Source: Bacteroidales bacterium (GTDB taxonomy: Bacteria; Bacteroidota; Bacteroidia; Bacteroidales; ML635J-15). Taken from it: a DNA stretch of 34,455 nt. A program made the position numbers and the translations under genes. Of this stretch, positions 20,048 to 29,791 are shown piece after piece (the stretch's first letter is position 1; the number at the start of each line of letters is the position of its first letter). The stretch is from NCBI GenBank assembly GCA_028702675.1, contig JAQVOJ010000021.1:1-34455 (forward strand), in the 5' to 3' direction. The notes beneath the pieces are model-generated. The model did no database searches and was not told the origin of the DNA. It worked only from the letters and a program-made list of their open reading frames with translations.

Positions 20048-20782
20048 ATGTTAAACGGGTTTTCATTTCGTTATAGTTTTACAAAACACCGTTCTTATTT
20101 CTATCAATTAGTTTTATTACTTGGCTTTAAGCCCCACAATATTGACTTATACAAACTTGCATTTTGCCATAGTAGCTTATCTCTTACTGATAAAAATGGA
20201 AACCCATTAAATAACGAACGACTCGAATTTATTGGTGATGCCATTTTAGATGCAGTTATAGCTGATTTACTTTACATTCAATTCCCTAACGAAAACGAAG
20301 GTAGGCTTTCTTTAATGAGATCTAATCTTGTAAATAGAAAAAATCTTGATAAGCTTTCGCAAGAAACCGGAATTGCAGATTTTATAATCACAAAAATCGA
20401 TAATAACCACAACCAACATGTTGCAGGTAATGCTTTTGAAGCACTGATTGGAGCAATCTACTACGATAGAGGATTCTATAAATGTAAATACTTTATAAAT
20501 AAAATTATTGAAACCTATACTAAATGGGATAATATTAAAATGGTAGAAGAAGATTTTAAATCTCTTATCTTTCATTATACCCAAAAACTTAGATGGGAAC
20601 TAGTTTTTGAAACATACGAAGCGATAGAAGCGAATGAAAAACATTATCATTTTATTTCTGAAATTTCTATCAACAATCAATTTATAGCTCAAGGAAAAGC
20701 TTGGTCGAAAAAACAAGCTGAACAAAATGCTGCTCAAATTGCTATTAATACCCTTAAAAACAACAGAATGATTATTGATTGA
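20048..20782 (+). CDS. rnc: Ribonuclease III
   Basis: NNERLEFIGDAILDAVIADLL signature; C-terminal dsRBD (GKAWSKKQAEQNAAQIAI). Confidence 0.95.
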   Translation: MLNGFSFRYSFTKHRSYFYQLVLLLGFKPHNIDLYKLAFCHSSLSLTDKNGNPLNNERLEFIGDAILDAVIADLLYIQFPNENEGRLSLMRSNLVNRKNLDKLSQETGIADFIITKIDNNHNQHVAGNAFEALIGAIYYDRGFYKCKYFINKIIETYTKWDNIKMVEEDFKSLIFHYTQKLRWELVFETYEAIEANEKHYHFISEISINNQFIAQGKAWSKKQAEQNAAQIAINTLKNNRMIID

Positions 20783-20792
20783 TTGTTATTTT

Positions 20793-20825
20793 ATTGAAAA
20801 ACATTAGAATAATAATGTACTTTTG
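20793..20825 (+). promoter_or_regulatory. Putative promoter abutting the IPExxxVDY gene
   Basis: TACTTTTG at 20818-20825 matches TAnnTTTG; an imperfect -33 ATTG lies at 20793; the ORF ATG is at 20831. Confidence 0.45.
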
Positions 20826-20830
20826 CATAT

Positions 20831-21250
20831 ATGACACGTAAAATTCTAAAATTCACTCCTGAATTCGATTTCAATCTAATTGCTATTGCTAGCCCCGAAA
20901 ATATTTACAGACTAGCATTCATTATTAATAATACTACTGGCTTGAGTTTTGAAGCTGATCAAGCTTTAACTATCTGGCACCCTAAACTTACCGAACCTCA
21001 AAAATTTACTGTTTTTGTGTGTAACGAAGAAGAAAGCTTTATCACTCTAAGATTAATTTCTAATAAATGTGAAAATGGTCTTTTAATAGAAGAACTTAAA
21101 AATATAGATTATTTGATTCATCTTACCGGAGAAATTAATGAAACTTTTTTAAAAAGCTTTTTTAAGAAATTAAAACAATCTCCAGAAATACAAGCCGTTT
21201 ATAATATTGAACCAAATACACTCGTTTCAAAGCAAAAATTAGTGTTTTAA
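20831..21250 (+). CDS. IPExxxVDY family protein (conserved Bacteroidota protein)
   Basis: 139 aa, downstream of rnc. SPEIQAVYNIEPNTLVSKQKLVF corresponds to the IPExxxVDY-type C-terminal motif, with the motif itself diverged. Confidence 0.65.
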   Translation: MTRKILKFTPEFDFNLIAIASPENIYRLAFIINNTTGLSFEADQALTIWHPKLTEPQKFTVFVCNEEESFITLRLISNKCENGLLIEELKNIDYLIHLTGEINETFLKSFFKKLKQSPEIQAVYNIEPNTLVSKQKLVF

Positions 21251-21259
21251 TCTTTTAAT

Positions 21260-22759
21260 ATGGGCATAATTATTCGCCAAACAATAAAAGGTTCTATATA
21301 CTCCTATTTGGGTGCTATACTCGGATTTATTAACGTAGCTTTACTTATGCCCACAATTTTTTCAACTGAACAAATCGGGCTTACAAGTTTGTTAATATCT
21401 GTTTCTATTATCTTAGGACAATTAGGTAGCATGGGTTTCATTAATATTACTACAAGATTGTTCCCATATTTTAGAAATAAAGAAAACTCTCATAACGGAT
21501 TTTTATCAATAGCAATTCTTACCAGTTTGGCTGGTTTTATACTGTGTTTAGTAATATATTATTTATCTAAACCATACCTGATTAGTAATAATATTGAAAA
21601 ATCGCCTCTGTTTGCTCAATATGTTTATTTATTAGTTCCTTTGATATTCTTTACAATTTACTATCTTTTGTTGGATGCCTACAATAGAATGCTCTATAAT
21701 GCAAGTTTTGGCGTTTTTTTAAAAGATTTTTTACTTCGCATACTTAATCTTATCGGCATAGTACTTTTTTGGATGGGATATCTAGATTTCAAAGGGTTTA
21801 TTTACTATTATACACTAGCGTATGGGGTACCAACTATAGGATTAGGCGTATATTTACTCTGGAAAAAAGAGTTTTCATTAAAACTTCAGTTAAATTTTAT
21901 AACTCCTAAATTAAAATCTGACATGATAAGTGTTGGTTTATTTGGACTTATTTCGGGTTTTAGTGGAATTGTCGTAATTAATATCGACAGATACATGGTT
22001 AACCATTATCTCGATTTAAGTGCTACAGGAGTATATGCAACAGCATTTTATTTTGGTACTCTTATTTTGTTACCTGGACGATCATTAAGACGAATTGGTT
22101 CAAGTGTAATAACTCAAGCACTTAAAGACAACGACTTAGAAACAGTTAAACAAGTCTATTCCAAAAGTACAATTAATATGCTTATTGCTGCCATTGGATT
22201 GTTTTTACTAATTTGGGCAAACGAACATAATATATTTAAAATGCTACCTGAAGCTTTCTCAGACGGAAGACTTGTAATATTTTTTATCGGTGTGGCTCAT
22301 ATCTTAAACATGACAGCAGGTGTTAGTGGAGAAATTATTCAATTTTCAAAACACTATAGAAAACACGCTATAATAATGGGAGTGTTTATAACGCTTATTA
22401 TTATTACTAATATGTTATTAATTCCGATAATGGGAATTGTAGGAGCTGCAATAGCCTCAGCAATTTCATATCTTCTATATGATATTATGAGATTTGGATT
22501 TCTATTAAAGCATTACAAATTCCAACCTTATAGTTATAAGCACCTAATTATTCTGATTACCGGCATAGCTACATATGCTATCAGCTTAATTTTACCTGAA
22601 CTTAATAATTGGATTCTCGATACAATAATTCGCTCATCTTTAGTTTCAATAATTTTTGGTACAAGCCTGTATTTTATGAAAATTTCATCCGACATGAATA
22701 ACTCTATACTTGTAATTATTAAGAAACTTAAAAATATTGTAATCTCTAATAATAAATAG
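21260..22759 (+). CDS. Oligosaccharide flippase / lipopolysaccharide biosynthesis protein (MOP superfamily)
   Basis: 499 aa, ~12-14 TM segments, Wzx-like hydrophobic pattern (GIVVINIDRYMVNHYLDLSATGVYATAFYFGTL). Confidence 0.85.
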   Translation: MGIIIRQTIKGSIYSYLGAILGFINVALLMPTIFSTEQIGLTSLLISVSIILGQLGSMGFINITTRLFPYFRNKENSHNGFLSIAILTSLAGFILCLVIYYLSKPYLISNNIEKSPLFAQYVYLLVPLIFFTIYYLLLDAYNRMLYNASFGVFLKDFLLRILNLIGIVLFWMGYLDFKGFIYYYTLAYGVPTIGLGVYLLWKKEFSLKLQLNFITPKLKSDMISVGLFGLISGFSGIVVINIDRYMVNHYLDLSATGVYATAFYFGTLILLPGRSLRRIGSSVITQALKDNDLETVKQVYSKSTINMLIAAIGLFLLIWANEHNIFKMLPEAFSDGRLVIFFIGVAHILNMTAGVSGEIIQFSKHYRKHAIIMGVFITLIIITNMLLIPIMGIVGAAIASAISYLLYDIMRFGFLLKHYKFQPYSYKHLIILITGIATYAISLILPELNNWILDTIIRSSLVSIIFGTSLYFMKISSDMNNSILVIIKKLKNIVISNNK

Positions 22760-22892
22760 CATATTTACGATATAGGCTCACAATTACCCTGAATTATTTA
22801 GGTAATAAAATTTGTACAAGTTTTACTTATACAAACAAACTTCAATAAAAAATCAAAATTATGTATCTTTATGATTAATTTTACATACATAT

Positions 22893-24767
22893 ATGTTACC
22901 GGAATATGATATAATAGTAGTAGGAGCAGGACACGCAGGCTGTGAAGCAGCAGCAGCAGCAGCTAATTTGGGTTCAAAAACATTGCTAATAACAATGGAC
23001 ATGAATAAAATGGCCCAAATGTCGTGCAATCCTGCTATGGGAGGAGTTGCAAAAGGACAAATTGTTAAAGAAATTGATGCATTAGGTGGATATGCCGGAC
23101 TTGTAACTGATAAATCTTCGATACAGTTTAGAATGCTAAATAAATCAAAAGGACCTGCTATGTGGAGCCCACGTTCACAATGCGACCGTATGGTTTTTAG
23201 CAATACTTGGCGAGAATATCTTGAACAAATACATAATCTTGATTTCTTTCAAGATGTAGTAAGTGAACTTGTTTTTAATAATAAAAAGATTTGTGGTGTA
23301 AAAACTAAATGGGGAGTAAAGTTTAAGTGTAAGGCTGTTATTTTAACTAATGGAACATTTCTTAATGGTTTAATGCATGTAGGTAAAACTCAAATTTCTG
23401 GTGGCAGAAGTGCTGAAGAGGCCGTAGTTGGTATTACAGAACAGTTAGCTTCCTTAGGCTTTACATACGATAGAATGAAAACAGGCACACCGGTTAGAAT
23501 TGATGGTAGAACAGTTGACTTTAGCAAACTTGACGAACAAAAAGGAGATGATAACATAATTCCATTTTCATTCTTAAATGAATATAATAAAACTTATCTT
23601 CCACAAAAAAGTTGTTATATCTGTTTTACCAATAGCATTGTACATGAAAAACTCGAAGAAGGACTCACAAATTCACCATTATATGACGGCACTATTCAAA
23701 GTATTGGTCCCAGATATTGCCCAAGTATTGAAACAAAACTTGTAACATTTCCTGACAAAAATCTTCATCAACTTTTTCTAGAACCCGAAGGAGCAAACAC
23801 TCACGAATACTATCTTAACGGATTTTCATCATCATTACCGTGGGAAACACAGTTCATAGCATTAAAAGAAATTAAAGGGTTTGAAAATGCGCGAATTTTT
23901 CGACCTGGATATGCAATAGAATACGATTTCTTTCATCCTACACAATTAAAAGCAACATTAGAAACTAAAATAATAGAAAATTTATATTTCGCAGGACAAA
24001 TCAATGGCACTACAGGCTATGAAGAAGCAGGTGCTCAAGGAATAATGGCCGCAATAAATGCACATTTAAAATTACATGAAAAACCTGAATTTATATTAAA
24101 CAGAGATCAGGGATATATAGGTGTTTTAATCGATGATTTAATAACCAAAGGCGTTGATGAGCCTTATCGTATGTTTACTTCAAGAGCAGAATTTCGTATT
24201 TTATTACGTCAGGATAATGCTGATGTCAGGCTCACAGAACTTGGTTATCAACTTGGTCTTGTAAGCAATACAAGAATGAAAATTTTTGAACAAAAGCTTA
24301 AGGATAGAGACAATTTAGTTTCATTCACACAATCATTTAGCTGCAAACCTGAATATATTAACGAAAAATTAATTACTCTTAATACAAGTCCCCTATCGCA
24401 AAGAACAAAACTTTTTGGCATAATAACCAGACCTCAAGTTACACTTAAAGACTTACTTGATGTAATTCCTCAATTAAATGAATTAATAAATAGTTTTAAA
24501 CGAAAAGAAGAGATACTTGATGCAGCCGAAATACTCATAAAATATTCAGGATATATTGATAGAGAAAAATTACTTGCAGAAAAAATGAAACGCTTAGAAG
24601 AAATTGATATAAAGAATAAGTTTAACTATGAAGAAATACTTTCATTATCGACTGAAGCACGCCAAAAACTTAAAAAGATAAATCCAGGAACACTCGGTCA
24701 AGCCTCCAGAATAAGCGGAGTTTCGCCTTCTGATATTAGCGTTTTATTAATAAGATTAGGCAGATAA
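22893..24767 (+). CDS. mnmG: tRNA uridine-5-carboxymethylaminomethyl modification enzyme MnmG (GidA)
   Basis: 624 aa; DIIVVGAGHAGCEAAAAAANLG; MSCNPAMGGVAKGQIVKEIDALGG; FAGQINGTTGYEEAGAQGIMAA. Confidence 0.97.
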   Translation: MLPEYDIIVVGAGHAGCEAAAAAANLGSKTLLITMDMNKMAQMSCNPAMGGVAKGQIVKEIDALGGYAGLVTDKSSIQFRMLNKSKGPAMWSPRSQCDRMVFSNTWREYLEQIHNLDFFQDVVSELVFNNKKICGVKTKWGVKFKCKAVILTNGTFLNGLMHVGKTQISGGRSAEEAVVGITEQLASLGFTYDRMKTGTPVRIDGRTVDFSKLDEQKGDDNIIPFSFLNEYNKTYLPQKSCYICFTNSIVHEKLEEGLTNSPLYDGTIQSIGPRYCPSIETKLVTFPDKNLHQLFLEPEGANTHEYYLNGFSSSLPWETQFIALKEIKGFENARIFRPGYAIEYDFFHPTQLKATLETKIIENLYFAGQINGTTGYEEAGAQGIMAAINAHLKLHEKPEFILNRDQGYIGVLIDDLITKGVDEPYRMFTSRAEFRILLRQDNADVRLTELGYQLGLVSNTRMKIFEQKLKDRDNLVSFTQSFSCKPEYINEKLITLNTSPLSQRTKLFGIITRPQVTLKDLLDVIPQLNELINSFKRKEEILDAAEILIKYSGYIDREKLLAEKMKRLEEIDIKNKFNYEEILSLSTEARQKLKKINPGTLGQASRISGVSPSDISVLLIRLGR

Positions 24768-24773
24768 AATAAT

Positions 24774-24789
24774 AGTTCCACGTGAAACA
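24774..24789. promoter_or_regulatory. parS: parS-like ParB-binding site
   Basis: AGTTCCACGTGAAACA, one mismatch from TGTTNCACGTGAAACA; intergenic between mnmG and ade. Confidence 0.6.
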
Positions 24790-24808
24790 ACAATAAACTT
24801 TATATACT

Positions 24809-26440
24809 ATGAAACAAACACTTGAAGGTAATATAATTGATATTTTTAAAAGAGAAATATTTCCAGGAGAAATTCATTTCGAAGACGGTATAATCACCTC
24901 TATTATACCAAATAACAAAACCTATGAACATTATATATCTCCAGGATTTATCGATTCACATGTACATGTAGAAAGCTCTATGCTTATTCCCTCCGAATTT
25001 GCTCGATTAGCTTTAGCAAATGGCACCGTAGCAGTTGTTTCTGATCCTCATGAAATTGCAAATGTATTAGGAATAAACGGAGTTAAGTTTATGATTGAAA
25101 ATGGTAAAAAAGTTCCACTTAAATTTTTCTTTACAGCTCCAAGTTGTGTCCCCGCTACTCCTTTCGAAACTAGTGGTGCAAATCTAAACGAAAAAGATAT
25201 TGACAAATTGATGAACGAAGAACCAATTGTAGCACTTGGGGAAATGATGAATTTCCCTGGTGTTATAAACGAGTTCGAAGATGTAATAGCTAAACTAAAT
25301 ATTACAAAAAAACATAACTTACCAATTGACGGTCATATTCCGGGAGTTATTGGAGAACCTCTACAAAAATACGCTAAATTTGGAATCAGTACCGACCATG
25401 AATGCTCAACACTTGAAGAAGCTGAAGAAAAATTAAAACTTGGTATGAATATTTTAATAAGAGAAGGCAGTGCTGCCCGCAATTTTGAAGCACTCTATCC
25501 ATTAATTAATTCAAACCCCGATTCAGTTATGCTTTGTACAGACGATAGCCATCCCGACGATTTAATTAATCATGGACATATAAATAAAATATTAAAGCTA
25601 GGAATCGAAAAGAACATTGATATCTTTAAACTTTGGAGAGCTGCAACAATAAATCCTGTTAATCATTATAATATTCCTGTAGGATTATTAAGAATTGGTG
25701 ATACAGCAGATTTTATTATTATTGAAGACTTAGTAAATTTAAAAATTAAAGAAACTTATATTAATGGAGAACTCGTTTTTAGCAACCAAAGAGTTTTATT
25801 TGATAAAATCACGGAAAATACTGTAAATAATTTCAAACGTATAGAACATATCAAGATTGATGATTTAAAAATTAAAAACATCGATAAGCCTGTAAACGTA
25901 ATTGAATGCTACGATGGCTCATTAGTAACAGGTAGTTTTAGTTCCATATTACAATCACAAAACAACTATTTGATTCCAGACCTTAATAAAGATATTTTGC
26001 CAATAAGTGTTATTAATCGCTATACCGAGTCAAAACCGTCTAATGGTTTTATTAATGGTTTTGGACTCAGAAAAGGAGCAATTGCTTCTACTGTTGCCCA
26101 CGACAGTCATAATATTATTGCAATTGGTTCAAACTATGAAAGCTTACAAATTGCAATAAACGAACTTATAGAAAGTAAGGGCGGAATTTGCTTTGTTAAC
26201 GATAAGGACAGATATATTATTCCACTACCATATGCCGGATTAATGACTAACGAAGATGGATATACAGTTGCAAAAAAATACGAATTAATAAACAAAGCAG
26301 TTCAGTCATCGGGATGCAAATTAAAAGCTCCTTTTATGACTCTTTCATTTATGGCTCTACTTGTAATACCCGAACTCAAAATTGGTGATAAAGGACTATT
26401 TGATATAAATAAATTTGATTTCATAGATATTTATGTATAA
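24809..26440 (+). CDS. ade: Adenine deaminase
   Basis: 543 aa; amidohydrolase GFIDSHVHVESSMLIPSEFARLALANGTVAVVSDPHEIANVLG; C-terminal adenine deaminase domain (GLRKGAIASTVAHDSHNIIAIG). Confidence 0.95.
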   Translation: MKQTLEGNIIDIFKREIFPGEIHFEDGIITSIIPNNKTYEHYISPGFIDSHVHVESSMLIPSEFARLALANGTVAVVSDPHEIANVLGINGVKFMIENGKKVPLKFFFTAPSCVPATPFETSGANLNEKDIDKLMNEEPIVALGEMMNFPGVINEFEDVIAKLNITKKHNLPIDGHIPGVIGEPLQKYAKFGISTDHECSTLEEAEEKLKLGMNILIREGSAARNFEALYPLINSNPDSVMLCTDDSHPDDLINHGHINKILKLGIEKNIDIFKLWRAATINPVNHYNIPVGLLRIGDTADFIIIEDLVNLKIKETYINGELVFSNQRVLFDKITENTVNNFKRIEHIKIDDLKIKNIDKPVNVIECYDGSLVTGSFSSILQSQNNYLIPDLNKDILPISVINRYTESKPSNGFINGFGLRKGAIASTVAHDSHNIIAIGSNYESLQIAINELIESKGGICFVNDKDRYIIPLPYAGLMTNEDGYTVAKKYELINKAVQSSGCKLKAPFMTLSFMALLVIPELKIGDKGLFDINKFDFIDIYV

Positions 26441-26456
26441 TGTTTCATGTGGAACA
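26441..26456. promoter_or_regulatory. parS: parS-like ParB-binding site
   Basis: TGTTTCATGTGGAACA, one mismatch from TGTTTCACGTGGAACA; directly follows the ade stop codon. Confidence 0.6.
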
Positions 26457-26491
26457 TTATCTAATTTTCTGTTTTTCAATTTGTTAGATAT

Positions 26492-26944
26492 ATGAGAACA
26501 ATAATACAGAGAGTAAGCTCAGCATCAGTAATAGTAAATAATATAACTATATCTGAAATTAATTTCGGTTATTTAATCCTATTGGGTATTGAAAATGCAG
26601 ATACTAATGAAGATGCTTCTTGGCTTGCTAATAAAATATCAAACCTAAGACTTTTTAATGACTCACAAGGGATAATGAATAATTCTATTAATGATAAGGA
26701 AGGAGATATTATTGTTGTAAGCCAATTTACTCTTCATGCTAAAACAAAAAAAGGTAATCGTCCATCTTATATTCACGCAGCCAAACCAGATATCGCAATT
26801 CCTCTTTACGAATATTTCAAAAAAGAACTACAAAATTCAATAAAAGGTAAAGTTCTATCAGGAATATTTGGAGAACATATGCATGTAAAAATAATTAATG
26901 ATGGACCAGTTACTATTTTTATAGATACTAAAAACAAAGAATAA
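26492..26944 (+). CDS. dtd: D-aminoacyl-tRNA deacylase
   Basis: 150 aa; MRTIIQRVSSASV; VVSQFTLHA.TKKGNRPSY; C-terminal NDGPVTIFIDT. Confidence 0.95.
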   Translation: MRTIIQRVSSASVIVNNITISEINFGYLILLGIENADTNEDASWLANKISNLRLFNDSQGIMNNSINDKEGDIIVVSQFTLHAKTKKGNRPSYIHAAKPDIAIPLYEYFKKELQNSIKGKVLSGIFGEHMHVKIINDGPVTIFIDTKNKE

Positions 26945-26951
26945 TTTTATC

Positions 26952-27386
26952 ATGCTTTTAACCTTGAAAACTAATTATAATCAAAATCCGTTAAACATAT
27001 TAAGTTTATTTTTTATATTTATGCTTCTTACTATATTTAACTTTTCATGTAAAACAGATAATATTGAATCAGGTATAAAAGGTGTAGTAAAATATGGTGA
27101 AGGTAATTGTAGTTTAGACCCCAGTTTTTGGTATTATAATTCCTATTCCGGTTATGTATATCTAATACAAGAAAATGTAAAGGACACATTATCTGCAAGT
27201 TACAATTCGTTAAACTTATATTCAGATAGTACATATTGCAATAATGGTAATTTTTTAATATCATTAAATCCCGGTAATTACTATTTATTCATAAAAGAAT
27301 ATCCTATATTTGGAAACGACCAAAAAGTAACAGTTTATTACAATCAATTATCAGAAAAAGAGTTTTTTATTTATAAATGCATTTAA
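26952..27386 (+). CDS. Hypothetical lipoprotein
   Basis: 144 aa; hydrophobic N-terminus ending in a lipobox-like FNFSC; no recognised domain. Confidence 0.6.
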   Translation: MLLTLKTNYNQNPLNILSLFFIFMLLTIFNFSCKTDNIESGIKGVVKYGEGNCSLDPSFWYYNSYSGYVYLIQENVKDTLSASYNSLNLYSDSTYCNNGNFLISLNPGNYYLFIKEYPIFGNDQKVTVYYNQLSEKEFFIYKCI

Positions 27387-27405
27387 CAAATAAAATTAAT
27401 TAACT

Positions 27406-28254
27406 ATGGATATAAATAATTCAAAATTAACAATTGAAGAGGTTAATAAAACAATTGCTAAACTAAAGCAAAAAGTTTCAGATAATAAAACAAAACCTAT
27501 TCTGACACAGATATTTAACTGTATAGATCTTACAAGTTTAAATACAGATGATACTGAAGATAAAATTTTAAAACTAACCCAAAGGGTAAATAAGTTTTCT
27601 TCAAATACATCAATACCTAATGTAGCTGCAATATGCGTATATCCTACAATGGTATCTACAGTTAAAAAAAATCTTAAAGTCCCGAATCTAAATATTGCAG
27701 CAGTAGCAGCATGTTTTCCTTCTTCGCAAACATATTTGTCAATTAAGCTAGCAGAATGCGAAATTGTTTTAAATAAAGGAGCAAACGAAATTGATATAGT
27801 TTTGTCAGTAGGTAAATTTCTTGAAGGAAACTATCATTATTGCACAACCGAAATTACTATGATTAAACAATTATTAGCTCACAATCATTTAAAAGTAATT
27901 TTAGAAACAGGTATTTTGCAGGATTTAAATCACATTTACAATGCAAGCATTCTTAGTCTTGAAGCCGGTGCCGATTTTATTAAAACATCAACAGGTAAAA
28001 CGAGTATCTCTGCTACCCCCGAAGCTGTTTATTCTATGTGCACAGCAATAAAAGACTATTATAATAAAACGGGTGAGAAAAAGGGGATTAAAGCATCTGG
28101 AGGTATTTCAACATCCGAAGAAGCTATTCTATACTATTTAATTGTTGAAAAAGTTTTAGGCAAAGAATGGTTAAATAACAAGTTATTTAGATTTGGGGCA
28201 TCCCGTTTAGCTAATAATGTATTGAAAGATATTGATGAATCAATTGTCTTCTGA
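27406..28254 (+). CDS. deoC: Deoxyribose-phosphate aldolase
   Basis: 282 aa; AAVAACFPSSQ, GANEIDIVLSVGKFLEG, KVILETGIL, ADFIKTSTGKTS, GIKASGGIST. Confidence 0.95.
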   Translation: MDINNSKLTIEEVNKTIAKLKQKVSDNKTKPILTQIFNCIDLTSLNTDDTEDKILKLTQRVNKFSSNTSIPNVAAICVYPTMVSTVKKNLKVPNLNIAAVAACFPSSQTYLSIKLAECEIVLNKGANEIDIVLSVGKFLEGNYHYCTTEITMIKQLLAHNHLKVILETGILQDLNHIYNASILSLEAGADFIKTSTGKTSISATPEAVYSMCTAIKDYYNKTGEKKGIKASGGISTSEEAILYYLIVEKVLGKEWLNNKLFRFGASRLANNVLKDIDESIVF

Positions 28255-29229
28255 TTAATTATTCCTATTAACAATAAAGTTAAGTAATTCTCTCATTGCA
28301 GTTTTTGCATTACTATTAGGAAAATATTCTAATTTTGCTTGTGCAGCATTATAATATTGATTCATTTTGTTTTCAGAATATTCAATTCCACCATTTTCAT
28401 GTACAAAATCACAAGCAAGATTCTTAATATACTCTACATCCTTACCGTTTTTCCAGTATTGCAACAGGTTTTCTTTTTTCCTACCTGAACTGTTTTTTAA
28501 TGCTCCTATAAGCGGTAATGTTGCTTTTCTTTCTATAATATCGTTACATGCAGTTTTTCCTGTTTTGTTATTAATAGTATAATCAAATATATCGTCCTTA
28601 ATCTGAAACGCCATCCCTGCATTAAAACCAAATTCCGACATTATATTTTGATTCTTTTCATTAGTACCTGCTGCATATGCCCCTACTTTACAACAAGTGC
28701 TAATCAACGAAGCTGTTTTATTTTTAATAATTTCAAAATATGTCGCTTCCGAAAAATCATTTTCCATACTACTATTCAATTGTATAAGTTCTCCAATACT
28801 CATATTTAAAACCGTAGGAGAAATTATATCGAAGAGTTTATATTCTTCCTTTTCAGTAGCTATTTTCATTGCTTTAGCAAACAAATAGTCTCCAATCAAA
28901 ATTGCTCGTTTATTTTTCCAAACAGCATTTACCGAAGGCTTGCCTCTACGCAAATCAGCCTCATCAACAACATCGTCGTGAACAAGTGTTGCAGTATGAA
29001 CAAGCTCAAGTAAAACAGCAGCATTATTACAGGTTTCATTTACATCTCCAAACATCCTTGCTGATGAATAAACCATTATAGGCCTGATGTATTTCCCCTT
29101 TTGACTAAGAACGTACTCGGTCATTTCTTTAATAAAGCCATTCTTTTTATAAATGTAATCTTTCAATTTGCTTTTAAACAAATTTAAATCGTTTTCAATA
29201 GCTATTATTATATCTGAATTTTCTCTCAT
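28255..29229 (-). CDS. Polyprenyl synthetase family protein (trans-isoprenyl diphosphate synthase)
   Basis: 324 aa; FARM-type LVHDDVVDEADLRRGKPS; second Asp-rich motif FQIKDDIFDY. Confidence 0.93.
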   Translation of the reverse strand: MRENSDIIIAIENDLNLFKSKLKDYIYKKNGFIKEMTEYVLSQKGKYIRPIMVYSSARMFGDVNETCNNAAVLLELVHTATLVHDDVVDEADLRRGKPSVNAVWKNKRAILIGDYLFAKAMKIATEKEEYKLFDIISPTVLNMSIGELIQLNSSMENDFSEATYFEIIKNKTASLISTCCKVGAYAAGTNEKNQNIMSEFGFNAGMAFQIKDDIFDYTINNKTGKTACNDIIERKATLPLIGALKNSSGRKKENLLQYWKNGKDVEYIKNLACDFVHENGGIEYSENKMNQYYNAAQAKLEYFPNSNAKTAMRELLNFIVNRNN

Positions 29230-29324
29230 GCTTCAAATTTCGCCATAAATTTACAAATAAGTAAATATTTAATGTAAAATAAACAGTAAAACCATTAATT
29301 TTGTTAGATTATAAAACAAAAATT

Positions 29325-29774
29325 ATGAATGTAATAAGAGTTACCAAAATATTTAACTTCGAAATAGCTCACGCTCTTTATAACTACGATGGTCTTTGTA
29401 GAAATATTCACGGTCATTCATACAAAATGTATGTAACTGTTTCGGGAACACCCTTAAAATCTAATAATAACCCCAAAGATGGTATGGTAATAGATTTTTC
29501 TGAATTTAAATCAATAATTAAAAAACATATAGTTGATAAATTTGATCATTCTCTATTTCTTAATAAAAATGAAGATTCTGACAATTTAATCAATCAACAA
29601 ATGTTCAAGAGGTTATTTATCTTTGACTTTCAGCCTACTTGCGAAAACATGATTATTCATTTTGCAGAAATTATAAAAACTGTTTTACCCCATAACCTAA
29701 AATTATTATCAGTTAGACTACACGAAACAGATAACAATTATGCTGAATGGTATTCTTCTGATCAGATTTATTGA
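29325..29774 (+). CDS. queD: 6-carboxytetrahydropterin synthase (QueD-like)
   Basis: CRNIHGH (CxxxHGH) motif and FDHSLFLN. ATG at 29325 is preferred over the upstream TTG at 29301. Confidence 0.88.
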   Translation: MNVIRVTKIFNFEIAHALYNYDGLCRNIHGHSYKMYVTVSGTPLKSNNNPKDGMVIDFSEFKSIIKKHIVDKFDHSLFLNKNEDSDNLINQQMFKRLFIFDFQPTCENMIIHFAEIIKTVLPHNLKLLSVRLHETDNNYAEWYSSDQIY

Positions 29775-29791
29775 TTATAAAATTCTTAGTT

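Noticed and set aside
22780-22806. ATTACC...GGTAAT hairpin as a terminator upstream of mnmG
   Set aside because: Only a 6-bp stem with a long loop and no clear U-tract; not supported.
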